DNA of 64,000 bases from Gordius sp. MW1 (Eukaryota; Nematomorpha; Gordioida; Gordea; Gordiidae). The notes under the pieces were generated by a model. That model was not told the origin of the DNA and did not search any database. It saw only the letters and a list, made by a program, of their open reading frames with translations. The position numbers and the translations under genes are program-made. Where the stretch lies: NCBI GenBank assembly GCA_964036665.1, contig OZ038527.1:10261835-10325834 (forward strand), written 5' to 3'. Every line of letters starts with the position of its first letter. The first letter of the stretch is position 1. This document shows positions 10,651 to 20,599 of the stretch, one piece after another.

Positions 10651-12011
10651 AGGCCTAGGCTATGTATTCTCGATTCTAAGTGATAAATAACAAATCGTAA
10701 AAGCGCATTTCTTAAATGTTATATTCCCGAGCGCAAACATCGCGTTCGTTAATTTGTGTGTTATTGTTTACAAATATTAACACGCCTTGCACTTCATTTT
10801 TTAAATTCGCTATTTATGAACTTTCATTCTATATAATATTAAAATATCACTAATACTTTAAGGTTAGACCAATCATAAATATTATTACCTAAAAATATAT
10901 ATATTAAATATTTTCTAGACTAAAATAGTTGGAAAAATAAAACCAAGAAAAAATTAATAATGGCAAAAAAGTAAATAAAGACTTTGCTACTGAGGGGTAC
11001 CTATTCCAAGGGGAAGTAAAAATGTTCTTCATTAAGAAATGGATGTGGAAGATTTGTTTCATTTAAAATAAACCAAATAATGTTTTATGAGAACCATAAC
11101 CATCTAAATCATTTGTTATAAAGTTTTAAAAGTTTATGTAAACTAAATGAAGCTGCAGTTGGTAGCAGGGGAATAGAGTGCAACATGGAAAAACTTTAAA
11201 ATCTCTTAAGGAAAAATGTAAATGTGGTTCTAAAGAATTTACAACATACATCTAATAGGTTTTTTTGATGAAGTTGTAAACCTTATTTGTTATCCTATAT
11301 TAGTAAGAATGGCCATTTAAGTATTTTATCAAATTTATAATATGATTTTCATTAGAAATCATTAATATATCAATAATATTTATAATTTTGCATACATATT
11401 CTTACAAATCCTTAAAGATTAGTTTATAAAAATCTGAATACATTTATACATACATCATTAAGAGTCACATAATATAAGTGCTGTTTTCTTATTTTAAGAG
11501 TTAATTAGTAGTATCAGAATTATGTATGTTCTAAAAGTGCAAAAGCTTTATGCATATAGTTACCAACAATTCATTTCTTCTATTTTCAAAACTTATTTTT
11601 TACATGATGTTATAATCTAAGTTATTCAAGATAGTTACCAACAATCTTCTATTTCATTTTTTATAAAGTGCACATATAAAAATGTCAAAAGCATTTTCTA
11701 ATCCAATTTTTTATTACAAGCTATCTTAAAAAATATAGTTTATTTAAATTTGAGCAAAATTCAGCAATACTTTTATAAAATTTATTGAATCTCTAAAAAA
11801 CAACACTCAAATTTATGGCTTAGCAGCTTTTTTGGAAAAAATAAGTTAAATCATATAGCATAATAAACGAATGTCAGCTGCGATTTTTCATTTGTAAACA
11901 ATAATATGCAAATTAACGTACGCGATATGTGCGCTCGGGAATGGAACATAGAAATGCGTTTTTGCGATTTGTTATTTATCACTCGGAATAGAGAATACAT
12001 AGCCTAGGCCT
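10651..12011. mobile_element. Element with long (about 125 bp) inverted ends
   Basis: 10651-10775 and 11889-12011 are inverted copies of each other. Both begin AGGCCTAGGCTATGTATTCT at the outside and contain GATAAATAACAAATCG and TTCCCGAGCGCA. The 1.1 kb between is AT-rich with no supported gene. Long inverted ends fit a MULE-like or fold-back element. No convincing target duplication. Confidence 0.6.
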
Positions 12012-12053
12012 TTTTGAATGACATTATTCACACCGCTGTATGATTAGGTATCG

Positions 12054-12268
12054 TTTCAAAATGTCACAGTCCAAAATGTAACAAAGCCACATCGTGAGAT
12101 TCGCAATTACTCATTGCGCAAGCGCATAATTTCCATTGGGTAGTGTTTTAGGTCAGCGTTTTAGGTTAGGGGTTGGGTTAGGATTAGATGTACATCAAAT
12201 TCCCTCCCCATTTGAGATTTAATTTTTCGTGATATTCGTGTGACATTTTGGACTGTGACATTTTGAAA
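12054..12268. mobile_element. MITE with 26-bp inverted ends
   Basis: 215 bp. Ends are perfect inverted repeats beginning TTTCAAAATGTCACAGTCCA. The interior contains GGTTAGGGGTTGGGTTAGG. No coding frame and no clear target duplication. It lies 42 bp beyond the preceding long-inverted-repeat element. Confidence 0.6.
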
Positions 12269-12274
12269 TTCAAA

Positions 12275-12945
12275 TTATCAATTATGTCAAGCAACAATCA
12301 TTTTCACAAACTTATATGTTTTATATTACTTGAAGGAAAATATCTAAATCAAAATACTAAAACCAATTAAATGCTTTGACCATTTATCACCTTATGTGAT
12401 CACAAATAACATTCAGATGTATAATTATATGAAGGTATTATATATTTATACTCATGTATATATTTTTAGGTATATAAGCATTAAATATATACATTTACAC
12501 TTATATAAGCATGATATATGATTATAAATATAGATTTTTATATTTACACTCATATAAAGACACTTAATAAACTGTAATACATGTAATATGTACATATTAT
12601 ATAAGATTTTCAATTAAAATGCACAAATAAGTTTGAAATATGTTGCTTTATTACTTAAAGAAATCTATCTAAATCAAAATTTGTTAGCATTTTAAAAACA
12701 AAAAACTTGATTATGTCAAACTTATTAATTGAAGATAACTATCTAAATCAAAATATTTAGCATTGTAAAAAAACCTAATTATGTCAAGCAACAATCATTT
12801 TTCACAAACTTATATGCTGTTTTATTACTTGAAGAGAACTATCTAAATCAAAATTTTTAGCATTTTAAAAGCAAAAAACCTAATTATGTCAAGCATCAAT
12901 CATTTTTCACAGACTTATATGTTATTTTATTACTAAAAAGTGAGA
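12275..12945. repeat. Tandem array of about 100-bp units
   Basis: At least four partial to full diverged units with the order TTATGTCAAGCAACAATCAT, TCACAAACTTATATG, TTTTATTACTTGAAG and AACTATCTAAATCAAAAT. An unrelated AT-rich stretch (12390-12610) separates the first unit from the others. Confidence 0.65.
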
Positions 12946-13725
12946 CACCTTAAAAATTTTAGAATCTAGAAATAAAAAAAAACCTAACAGATGGTAAGTT
13001 CTGCCTATTTAATATAAAAAGCTGGGCAATAAAAGAGGGACTTTATTTGGGATGATGCCACTCCCAATAGTATTTGGGACACCCAAAACTTTAAAATCCA
13101 AACATGATAAACTAATTTACTAGATAGTAAGATCTATATAGACATATAATATATAGAGTACCTACATATATATAAGTAAATATGCATTGTACATAAATAT
13201 TATTTAAAAGATTAAAATTATGTATTTATATATATAAGCATAAATAAATTTGCATAGCATTATATATAGTTCTATATGTACAAGTAAATATATATAATGA
13301 ATAGAAATAGTTATAGTATTTCAATACATTATGGCTATTTTATAAAAAATATAAAAATAAATATAGTACTTTTAAACTATCCTTAATATAAATGTATATA
13401 TAAATATAATACTCTAATATTATTATTCATATTTTATATGTATCTTTAAAATTATAATCATATATTGTGCTATATAATTGTAAATGTATATCTTTAGTGT
13501 TTATGTACTTAGGAATATATAGAGGTTTTAATATATGTAATAACGATATAATTATGGTATATTATAATGTATGTAATATACAGCACATTTTTATATATAT
13601 AATATATTATATATATTGTTATATTTAATTATGTAATTAACTCTTTTTAATTTGATATTTTAGATCATATATCTTGTTTGTAAGTACTTTCGTTATTATC
13701 GGTTTTCCACATTATGCGTCAGATT
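12946..13725. other. Very AT-rich stretch without features
   Basis: Long runs of TATATA-type sequence, no coding frames. Could be decayed transposon interior or simple-sequence DNA. Confidence 0.4.
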
Positions 13726-13727
13726 CA

Positions 13728-13800
13728 TAGATGAGTCGTCCCCCCTTCCCTTCTCCCCTCCCCCTTCCCACGAGGGCCGAAGGCCCGAGTATTTGAATAA
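13728..13800 (+). repeat. Solo tail of the composite repeat (C-rich tract and hairpin)
   Basis: GATGAGTCGTCCCCCCTTCC, then a pyrimidine tract, then GAGGGCCGAAGGCCC, which folds as GGGCC-GAA-GGCCC. The same tail follows the composite repeats ending at 16849 and 40663. Here it stands alone. Confidence 0.55.
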
Positions 13801-13873
13801 GAATCAATTTTATTCTGTCTAACATTCAAGGCGATTCTAGTACTTACAAGTCTGTTGACACTGTTGTTGTTGC

Positions 13874-14060
13874 CAGGCGCGTAGCCGGGGGGGGCGAAAG
13901 CGGCGGGACTTATCCCCTCCCTAGGCCAAAATTTTAAATTTTTTTAGATTAATAACTAAATTAAATGGGTTAAAATATTGTAATTTAGTTGCATAAAAAA
14001 TATTTTAAGACTATAAAAACCAGGAAACATAATATATATAAATTATTTTTTTAAATTCAA
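13874..14060 (+). mobile_element. CAGGCGCGTAGCC-type hAT-like end fragment
   Basis: Starts CAGGCGCGTAGCCGGGGGGG and continues with AAATGGGTTAAAATATTGTA and TTTAGTTGCATAAAA. This runs parallel to 62767-62960, which starts CAGGCGCGTAGGTAAGGGGG. Its right side meets the Penelope-like element, so the copy is truncated. Confidence 0.6.
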
Positions 14061-14084
14061 TTTTCGACAAAATGGATTGTAAAA

Positions 14085-14945
14085 TTTCTGAATATGATTG
14101 TGAAAATTGCTATGAAAAAAAAACTGGTTGAACATTTTTTTTCCGTCAGACCACCCAAGGAAGTGGCTAAAGCGATTATGTTTATTGGAAATTTAGGCGC
14201 CGAAGCTCTCGTTCTTCTGAAACAAATTTACTCCTTTCACCTTTAAAGTCAATTCCTTACGGTGGCTTATAAATCGAGCTATTCATTTATCCTCTTCACA
14301 ATTAGCATACATTAAAGAAATGGTTTACTTAAACGACACATTCTATTCCGTTGGATATCCAAAACATTTGTTCAATAATATTCTAACAAAATGTTTTTTA
14401 ACAGAAAATAATCAAAAAAATAATAATGATAAAAAATTTTTTTTGTACATTTCCCACATCATCCATCGTTACCATTCAAATTTTTAAAAAGCATTAAAAA
14501 GACATTAAAAAGTAATGATATTAAAAACATAATCATCACGCAAAAACCTAATGAATCACTCTTAACCATCTCACAAAATAACTATGATTCCGATTCACAG
14601 ACAAATAACGTTGTCTATAAAATTACCTGTAGTGATTGCAGCCAATTTTACATCGGGGAAACAAAAAGAGACATAAAAGTTAGGCTCAAAGAACACTTGG
14701 CCGCTTTATATCGCCCTAACGTGGTACCAACAGGAGTATCAAACCACATTTTAAAGGAAAATCACACATCGACACCTAAACAATCCATCCTACTTTTTAC
14801 AAAATCATATTTTGAAAGGAAGACGTTAGAGTCCTTCTTTATTAGAAGACTTAACCCCACTCTAAATGAAGATATGGGAAGAGTACCCCTCTACCCTTGG
14901 TTACACAAAAATTTATCACTACCAAAAGAACATACTATTTAGTTT
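14085..14945 (+). mobile_element. Penelope-like retroelement, 3' part with GIY-YIG domain
   Basis: The first part (14085-14400) reads as degraded sequence with LINRAIHLSS and FYSVGYPKHLFNNIL, like the thumb and linker region after the RT of Penelope-like elements. The second part (about 14590-14940) reads VYKITCSDCSQFYIGETKRD followed by VRLKEHL, a GIY-YIG endonuclease with the extra Cys pair typical of Penelope-like elements, and ends in the terminator at 14941. The RT core is absent. The element is broken and old. Confidence 0.75.
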
Positions 14946-14993
14946 ATATTCTATTTATATTTATTCTTTTTAATTTAACTTTATTTTACTTAT

Positions 14994-15020
14994 CTGAAGA
15001 TGTTTTCTATGAAAACGAAA
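14994..15020 (+). ncRNA. Possible hammerhead ribozyme core after the Penelope-like element
   Basis: CTGAAGA (14994-15000) matches the CUGANGA box. It is followed by a stem GTTTTC/GAAAAC (15002-15007 with 15011-15016) and then GAAA (15017-15020). Hammerhead motifs are known from Penelope-like elements. One base (U15001) sits unpaired where a G is usual, and I did not find clear stems I and III, so activity is doubtful. Confidence 0.3.
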
Positions 15021-15340
15021 TATTATAATAATTATAATATTTTTTTAACACCCTCGAAAAATCCCGAAAATCTATCCTTGAAAAATATTGAATATGAGGG
15101 TATAAATCTTCTAAAATTGGAAAAGAGATCTCCAACGTCTCTTTAGATTTGAAAGAGTACTTTTTTTTATCAGGAAAAGATCACAATGCAAATCGTTAAA
15201 TCCAACACGATTTCCATACACGGATCAATGCCATCCGTTTAGTTATAGCGCGGTTTTATATTTTTTTAGTCGTGAATGTAATTTTTTTGTATTTTATTTA
15301 ATAAAGAATTAGTAATATTATTAAATAAATTGTAAATTAA
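15021..15340. other. AT-rich stretch without features
   Basis: Non-coding DNA between the Penelope-like element and the composite repeat. Nothing recognised. Confidence 0.35.
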
Positions 15341-16162
15341 TTGCTATGCAATTTATGGGCTCGTTTTTTGGTGTCCGTTGTCCGTCCGTTGTCCACCAAG
15401 TTATTGGCGCCAGCTTTGTGACCTGGAGGCTCGTGTTCAATCCCAGGAGAGGACAAATTTTTTTTAAAATTAAATTAATATTTTGTTCTTGTTAATACCA
15501 TTGATAATATGAATTTTTGACCGTCCGCTGGCTACTGACCATTGAAAAAATGACCATTGGCCAAATAAATCGAAATTTTATTTTTTTTTTAAATGGGTAT
15601 ATTAGGTTAACATTGATAATTACCCTATGCCCTTTCCCACAAGGGCCTACGCCTCTACTGATATGGGTCCATGTGCCCCTACAAAAGCCTATGCCTTTAC
15701 TGATGTGGGTTCGAATCCCGGAGAGGGCAAAATTTTTATTTTTTTTTAAATTAAATTAATATATTGTTCTTGTTAATACCCTTGATAATACGACTTTTTA
15801 GCCGTGCTAGCTGCTGACCAATGGAAAAAAATCACCATTGGCCAAAGTGTGAATCGAAAATTTTTTTTTCGTTTTTTTTGACTCGTATGTATTTATAAAC
15901 CGTCTCTTGGTACTGACCAATGGAAAAAAATGACCATTGGCCAAAATGTGATTTGAAATTTTTTTTTTTCGTTTTTTTTTGACTCGTATGTATTTATAGA
16001 CCGTCTCTTGGTACTAACCAATAAAAAAAATGACCATTGGCAAAATTGTTTTTAAGTAAAGGCTAAAATTTCAAAATGCTCCTCCCAAAATCATTATAAA
16101 ATACTGAACCAAATTCTTGAATATTTGGATCAAAAAACGCCTATTGCTGAAGTGTTTTAAAT

Positions 16163-16300
16163 CAGTGGTTCTTAACCTTTTTATACACGCGGCCACCCCC
16201 CGCCCCCAAATATTTTATAATTTTTTTGCGGCCCCCCATTTTTTCATAATAATTTATATTTGTTAAATTATCTATAATATATTGATTTTCTATTATTGTT
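16163..16300 (+). mobile_element. hAT end of Charlie type
   Basis: Starts CAGTGGTTCTTAACCTTTTT, followed by GCGGCC and runs of C, then GCGGCCCCCC. This is very close to the widespread CAGTGGTTCTCAACC ends of Charlie-like hAT elements. I do not see the matching right end; probably a truncated MITE inside the composite repeat. Confidence 0.6.
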
Positions 16301-16387
16301 TCATTTTATTATATAATAAACATAAAACACAACTTTATGATTTCATTATCTATATAAATAACATAAAAACTTCTACCATTTAATACC

Positions 16388-16462
16388 AGCATGGTGTGAG
16401 TGGTTATAGCGAACGGCTTGTGGAGGCAACGAGTTCGAATCCAGGAGAGGGCAAAATTTTTA
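16388..16462 (+). repeat. tRNA-like module (SINE-head-like)
   Basis: GCATGGTGTGAGTGGTTATA resembles a Pol III A box (TGGYGTGAGTGGTTA). It is followed about 30 bp later by GAGTTCGAATCC, a B box, and then by a T run at 16455. This is the best of several tRNA-like modules in the composite repeat. It does not fold as a complete tRNA that I can verify. Confidence 0.45.
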
Positions 16463-16849
16463 TTTTTTTTTAAAATTAAATTAATATTTCGTTCTTGTTA
16501 ATACCATTGATAATATGAATTTTTGACCGTCCGCTGGCTATTGACCAATGAAAAAAATGACCATTGGCCAAAGTATAAATCGAATTTTTTTTTTTCGTTT
16601 TTGAATTGGTTAACATTGATACTTACCCTCCTACAACGGCGTATGCCTCTACTGATATGGGTACCCGTGCCCCTACAAAGGCTTTTGCCTCTACTGATGT
16701 AAGTTCGAATCCCGGAGAGTGCAAATTATTTTTAATTAAATGGAAAATTTGTATAAATAATTAACTAGTCATTTTGCATTTAATACCCCCCCCCCCCTAT
16801 AGGCATTCTCGCCCCTTCCCACCTTTCTCGCCCATAAATTGCATAGCAA

Positions 16850-16936
16850 ATATGCCACGTTTATACGGAGTTTAGATGAGTTTCGTTCCCCTTTCCCTTC
16901 CCCCCTTCCCACGAGGGCCGAAGGCCCGAGTTTTAT
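16850..16936 (+). repeat. Tail of composite repeat copy 1
   Basis: ATGAGTTTCGTTCCCC, a pyrimidine tract and GAGGGCCGAAGGCCC. Same tail and hairpin as at 13728-13800 and 40664-40778. Confidence 0.55.
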
Positions 16937-17087
16937 ATAGTAATTAATTTATTATATATTTCAATTGTTATAAATATTATTGTTTATTTTTTAAGTTGGT
17001 ACTTGAGCATATATAGACAAAACATATGCATAATCAAACCTAATTAAAGATTGACTATGAAAATAAATATAATTTATATCTGTCCTA

Positions 17088-18356
17088 TCCTACATTTAAT
17101 ATATAAAATTCTCGTGTCACGGTGTTTGTAGTTAAACACCTCCAAAACGGCTTGACCGATTCTTACGAAAATTTTTGTGATATTTGGTAGGTCTGAGAAT
17201 AGGTCGTAAATATTTTTTAAAGCTCTAAGTGATAAGACGGTCCAGTATTTTTGTTTTATATGTTTAACACTTAATAAAATGTCAATCATAAGCAACTTCA
17301 TGACGGCCTACATGGACACTGTAAAATGCGACAATGTAAATAATCTTTTATATATTAAAAGGCTGAAGTATTCTACTTATAATACCATATAACATGGCCG
17401 TAACCAGCATCGGAATTTGAGGGGGGCAAAAATGATTTAAGTAGGGGTAAAATAAGATTTGTTGACAATAATTTAGCCATTATTTTAATAAGCTTTAAAG
17501 AATTTTTGTTCCCCCCTCTTAATAAAATATCAAGCATACCCAACTTCATGACGTCATACATGCAAATAGGACAATGTAAATAATCTTTCATAAATAAAAA
17601 TACTGAGGTATTCTATTTATAAAAACTATTCTATTAATTTATTAACATATCAGCAATATGTCTATTTGTGGCTTAGATTCAAACACATTAATTCCCACGG
17701 ACATCTATACGTGTAAGCAGGAATCGACTTCAGGAACAGGCTAGAATCAGGATTTATTGGCGATGAATTTAATATTTTAATCGTCGTGCTTTAAGATAAT
17801 GTAAGCCCATCCAAATGGCAAAAATCTTAATGCGCGAGCAATAGATTATTATGTATATACTCGGTCTTGCCCCCTAAACCCCCAAAAATTATTGGCTAAA
17901 TTATTATTAAAATATTATTTTGCCCTCTCCAAAATCATTTTTGCCCCCCCCCCCCCCTAAATCCGATGCTGACTACGGGCGGGTCGGGTTTAAGGTTATA
18001 AATCTTACATAGCATAATAGGCATATCTTTTAAATAGTGCCATTATACCAAATAATATTTTATAATTAATATCGAAATGTATATTAGTTTATCTCCGTCA
18101 TTTATATTATTTATTTTTTAATTGCCATAATCTGATATATATATATAGCTATCGAAAAATGTAATTTAAAATATATTCGCTAATTTAATAGAGTATAAAG
18201 GCTGAAATAAATATATAATTAGTGTATTGTCATTTTATAGGGCATCATTATCACAACGCTCCATACCTATTTCGATCATAACCACACCCCCACACAATTA
18301 TAGTATTTTTTTAGCAATAATGTATATAGCAAAACAAGGTTTGCCGGGTCAGCTAG
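17088..18356 (+). mobile_element. Non-autonomous Helitron
   Basis: 5' end TCCTACATTTAATATATAAA follows an A. The subterminal part (AAAACGGCTTGACCGATT, TTTGGTAGGTCTGAGAATAG) matches the 5' end of the larger Helitron at 31932-36645. The 3' end has the hairpin GCAAAACAAGGTTTGC, then CGGGTCAGCTAG, followed by T. Insertion between A and T without duplication and a CTAG terminus are the Helitron hallmarks. No Rep or helicase remains. Two fragments of CATGGGCGTAGCC-type elements lie inside (about 17393-17530 and 17880-17985). Confidence 0.8.
17393..17985. mobile_element. Decayed CATGGGCGTAGCC-type insertions
   Basis: Left: CATGGCCGTAACCAGCATCG and a GGGGGGCAAAAATGATTTAA stretch. Right: TTTTGCCCTCTCCAAAATCA, a poly-C run and TAAATCCGATGCTGACTACG. 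These are the two ends of the family seen intact at 59559-59725, with extra DNA between them. Confidence 0.5.
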
Positions 18357-18969
18357 TATATATATAATTTTTAATGCACTAATAATCTTTATATGATACC
18401 CTGTATTTGTTCAAAGAAATAGATTAAAACGTCTATAGTTATAAACAATGATGTAGATGAGTGACGCAGAAAATTAAAAAAAAATTGACATAAATAAAAT
18501 ATTGAACTAATTAAAAAGATTTAGTCATATAAAATACTCACTTATAAATACCTTAAAAAATTTATATTTATTTTTAAATTAAATTTTCGGCAAATAGCTT
18601 TAACCACATTTTTTTGTCTTCTTAACACCACCTGCATCAATGGTCGTAGTTTTTCCATACTCCAAAGATTAAAAGTTTATTCAAAAAATAGGATGTCAAG
18701 ACATCGATGGAATGAGTTAGCAATATTAACGAATTATAGGTAATTCTCCTACTTCAGATAAAATCTCTAAATGACAATCGCTGGGCAAATAAAAAAATTA
18801 AATGGCTATTTATTATAATGTTCCTCATTCTATACACAGAATTAATACCTTTATCATATTTGTCTAAATTTTCTGCTAAAACCATCACGGTTTGATAATT
18901 AAATTGCCCGCCAAGGCCAGCCCAAACCCTATAATTGCCCAATTTACAAACGCTGTCCGAACTGCGGGG
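18357..18969. other. AT-rich stretch without features
   Basis: Between the Helitron and the next hAT element. No gene recognised. Confidence 0.35.
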
Positions 18970-18977
18970 CCCAAAAT

Positions 18978-20326
18978 TAGTGATGCGGAAGAACCGAGAA
19001 AAATCTCGGTTTCCGAGAATTTGAAAAATTGAGTCGAGATCGAGACGAGAATTTTTATCTCGAGACGAGATTTTATTGGCGAGATCTCGGCTTTAATTTT
19101 CATTAATTAGACTCAATTTAGCTAATTAAATTTTTTTTTATGAGATGTAGGAAATTAAATGCAAATTAATATGATTTTGAAACTTACGCACCTAATTGTC
19201 CGCTTGGCGCAAATTTCAAATTTGTATATACTCAAACATTTCACAATATCTAAGGATAAATCAAATATAACAAGGAAGTGTAAATTGTGCTTTAAAGCAA
19301 TAAAAATGACTGATAGCAATAGTTCAGTTCTTTGACGGCATCTTAAACCGTACCGTCATAAGGATTACTATAACATTTACCTTACTCAAGTTAATAAGGA
19401 GTTAAACTGTCCAAAAACTTTTTTTCAACGAACCTAGATGCTTCCTAGATGCCTCAGAAAATCTAAGCATTTAACAGTTATTTATTATATATCAAATATT
19501 TTCTTTAAAAATGACTAAATAATTGATAATTAGTTGATTAACAAAAAATAATTATCCCAATTTAGCAGCAATGGGTAGAGATTTTCTGAGCACCCGGGCG
19601 ACCTCGGTGCCTGCCGAAAGATTGTTTTCGAATAGTCAGATTTATCAATAAATTAAAATATATGAACATAAGCCTTTTTAGTATGTAATTATTTTATGCA
19701 AAAAAAAAATAAATGAATTAAGTAAATATGTTGTTATAATCATAGACTAAGTTATAATCTATAATTAGAATTGTTTAACTCTTATATTTAACAGCTTTAA
19801 TGTAATTATATATGTGCAATTAACGTGAGATCTCAAAACTTTCGTGTTTTTCCAACAATAATGCCTATTTTATTGTATTTGCAATGTTTAGATAATTACT
19901 TGATATAAATAATGATAATATATTTAAATGTTTACTCTCGCATTTTTGTCATTATTTAAACGTTGTTATATAAGATTTCATTATGTTAAAATATGATGAT
20001 TTTATTAAACTTTATCCTTTTATTGAGCCTCAGCCAGGAAATAAAAGCTATTAATTAGCAACTTTATACCTTCGAGCAGAGTAGTATATATCACTAATAA
20101 TGCTTACTACCTTAAGTTACTCTAGCTTGTGTTTTGGGGTATAAGATAAAAAATTTATTCCATTAGGATCTATTTATATTTTGTATAATAATTCATAATA
20201 ACCAGAAAAAATATATATATGGTATAATTATTTTTAAAAGTCGAGACGAGAATTCTCGCCGAGACTTTAATAATCGTACCCGAGACGAGATTTTGCTTTC
20301 GAGACCGAGACGAGATCGAAACACTA
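18978..20326 (+). mobile_element. hAT element, GAGACGA-array type, internally deleted
   Basis: 1349 bp with ends TAGTGATGCGG and GATCGAAACACTA. It is flanked by exact 8-bp duplications CCCAAAAT (18970-18977 and 20327-20334), diagnostic of hAT. Inside, about 19285-19390, a plus-strand frame with one stop reads CKLCFKAIKM, then RHLKPYRHKDYY: a BED zinc finger. At about 19560-19650 it reads MGRDFLSTRATSVPAERLFS, the start of the hAT dimerisation domain. The catalytic middle is gone. Both ends are built from GAGACGA/TCTCGTC words. Confidence 0.9.
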
Positions 20327-20599
20327 CCCAAAATGACGATTTTAAATTTCATGCATTGATTTTGTCATATTTTCGAATTCAATCATAGAATTTTTTTAAA
20401 TGAAAAAGTGACAAAAAATAGTAAACTATATAAAAAATCTCATTGTTTTGGTGCTCGCCCGGGCCTACTTAAAAATCTTAATTTACAACGGTTGCCTGCC
20501 CAGCCCGTTGGCCGAGTGGGCCCGATTTTTTGGTTATTTAATTTTTAATAACAATAAAATGTCAAAAAGAATTTTTTAGGCAGCTTTCGTCCGCGAAAA

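Larger units (their letters stand above)
15341..16849 (+). repeat. Composite hairpin repeat, copy 1
   Basis: Begins TTGCTATGCAATTTATGGGC and ends with the inverse GCCCATAAATTGCATAGCAA. Inside it alternates two kinds of module. One is tRNA-like, ending GGTTCGAATCCCGGAGAGGG and a T run (for example 15706-15740). The other is a hairpin module with CCAATGG, a short A-rich loop and CCATTGG, followed by a T-rich run. The same layout recurs at 39001-40663, 46617-48275 and 51327-52520. No protein frames. This copy also holds a Charlie-like hAT end at 16163. Confidence 0.75.

Noticed and set aside
12155-12190. GGTTAGGGGTTGGGTTAGG as interstitial telomere
   Set aside because: Irregular, short and wholly inside a MITE; CTAACCCTAACCC-like bits at 40505 and 46760 belong to the composite repeat.
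15395-15445. Functional tRNA gene
   Set aside because: Only the T-arm-like B box is convincing; no complete cloverleaf could be drawn.
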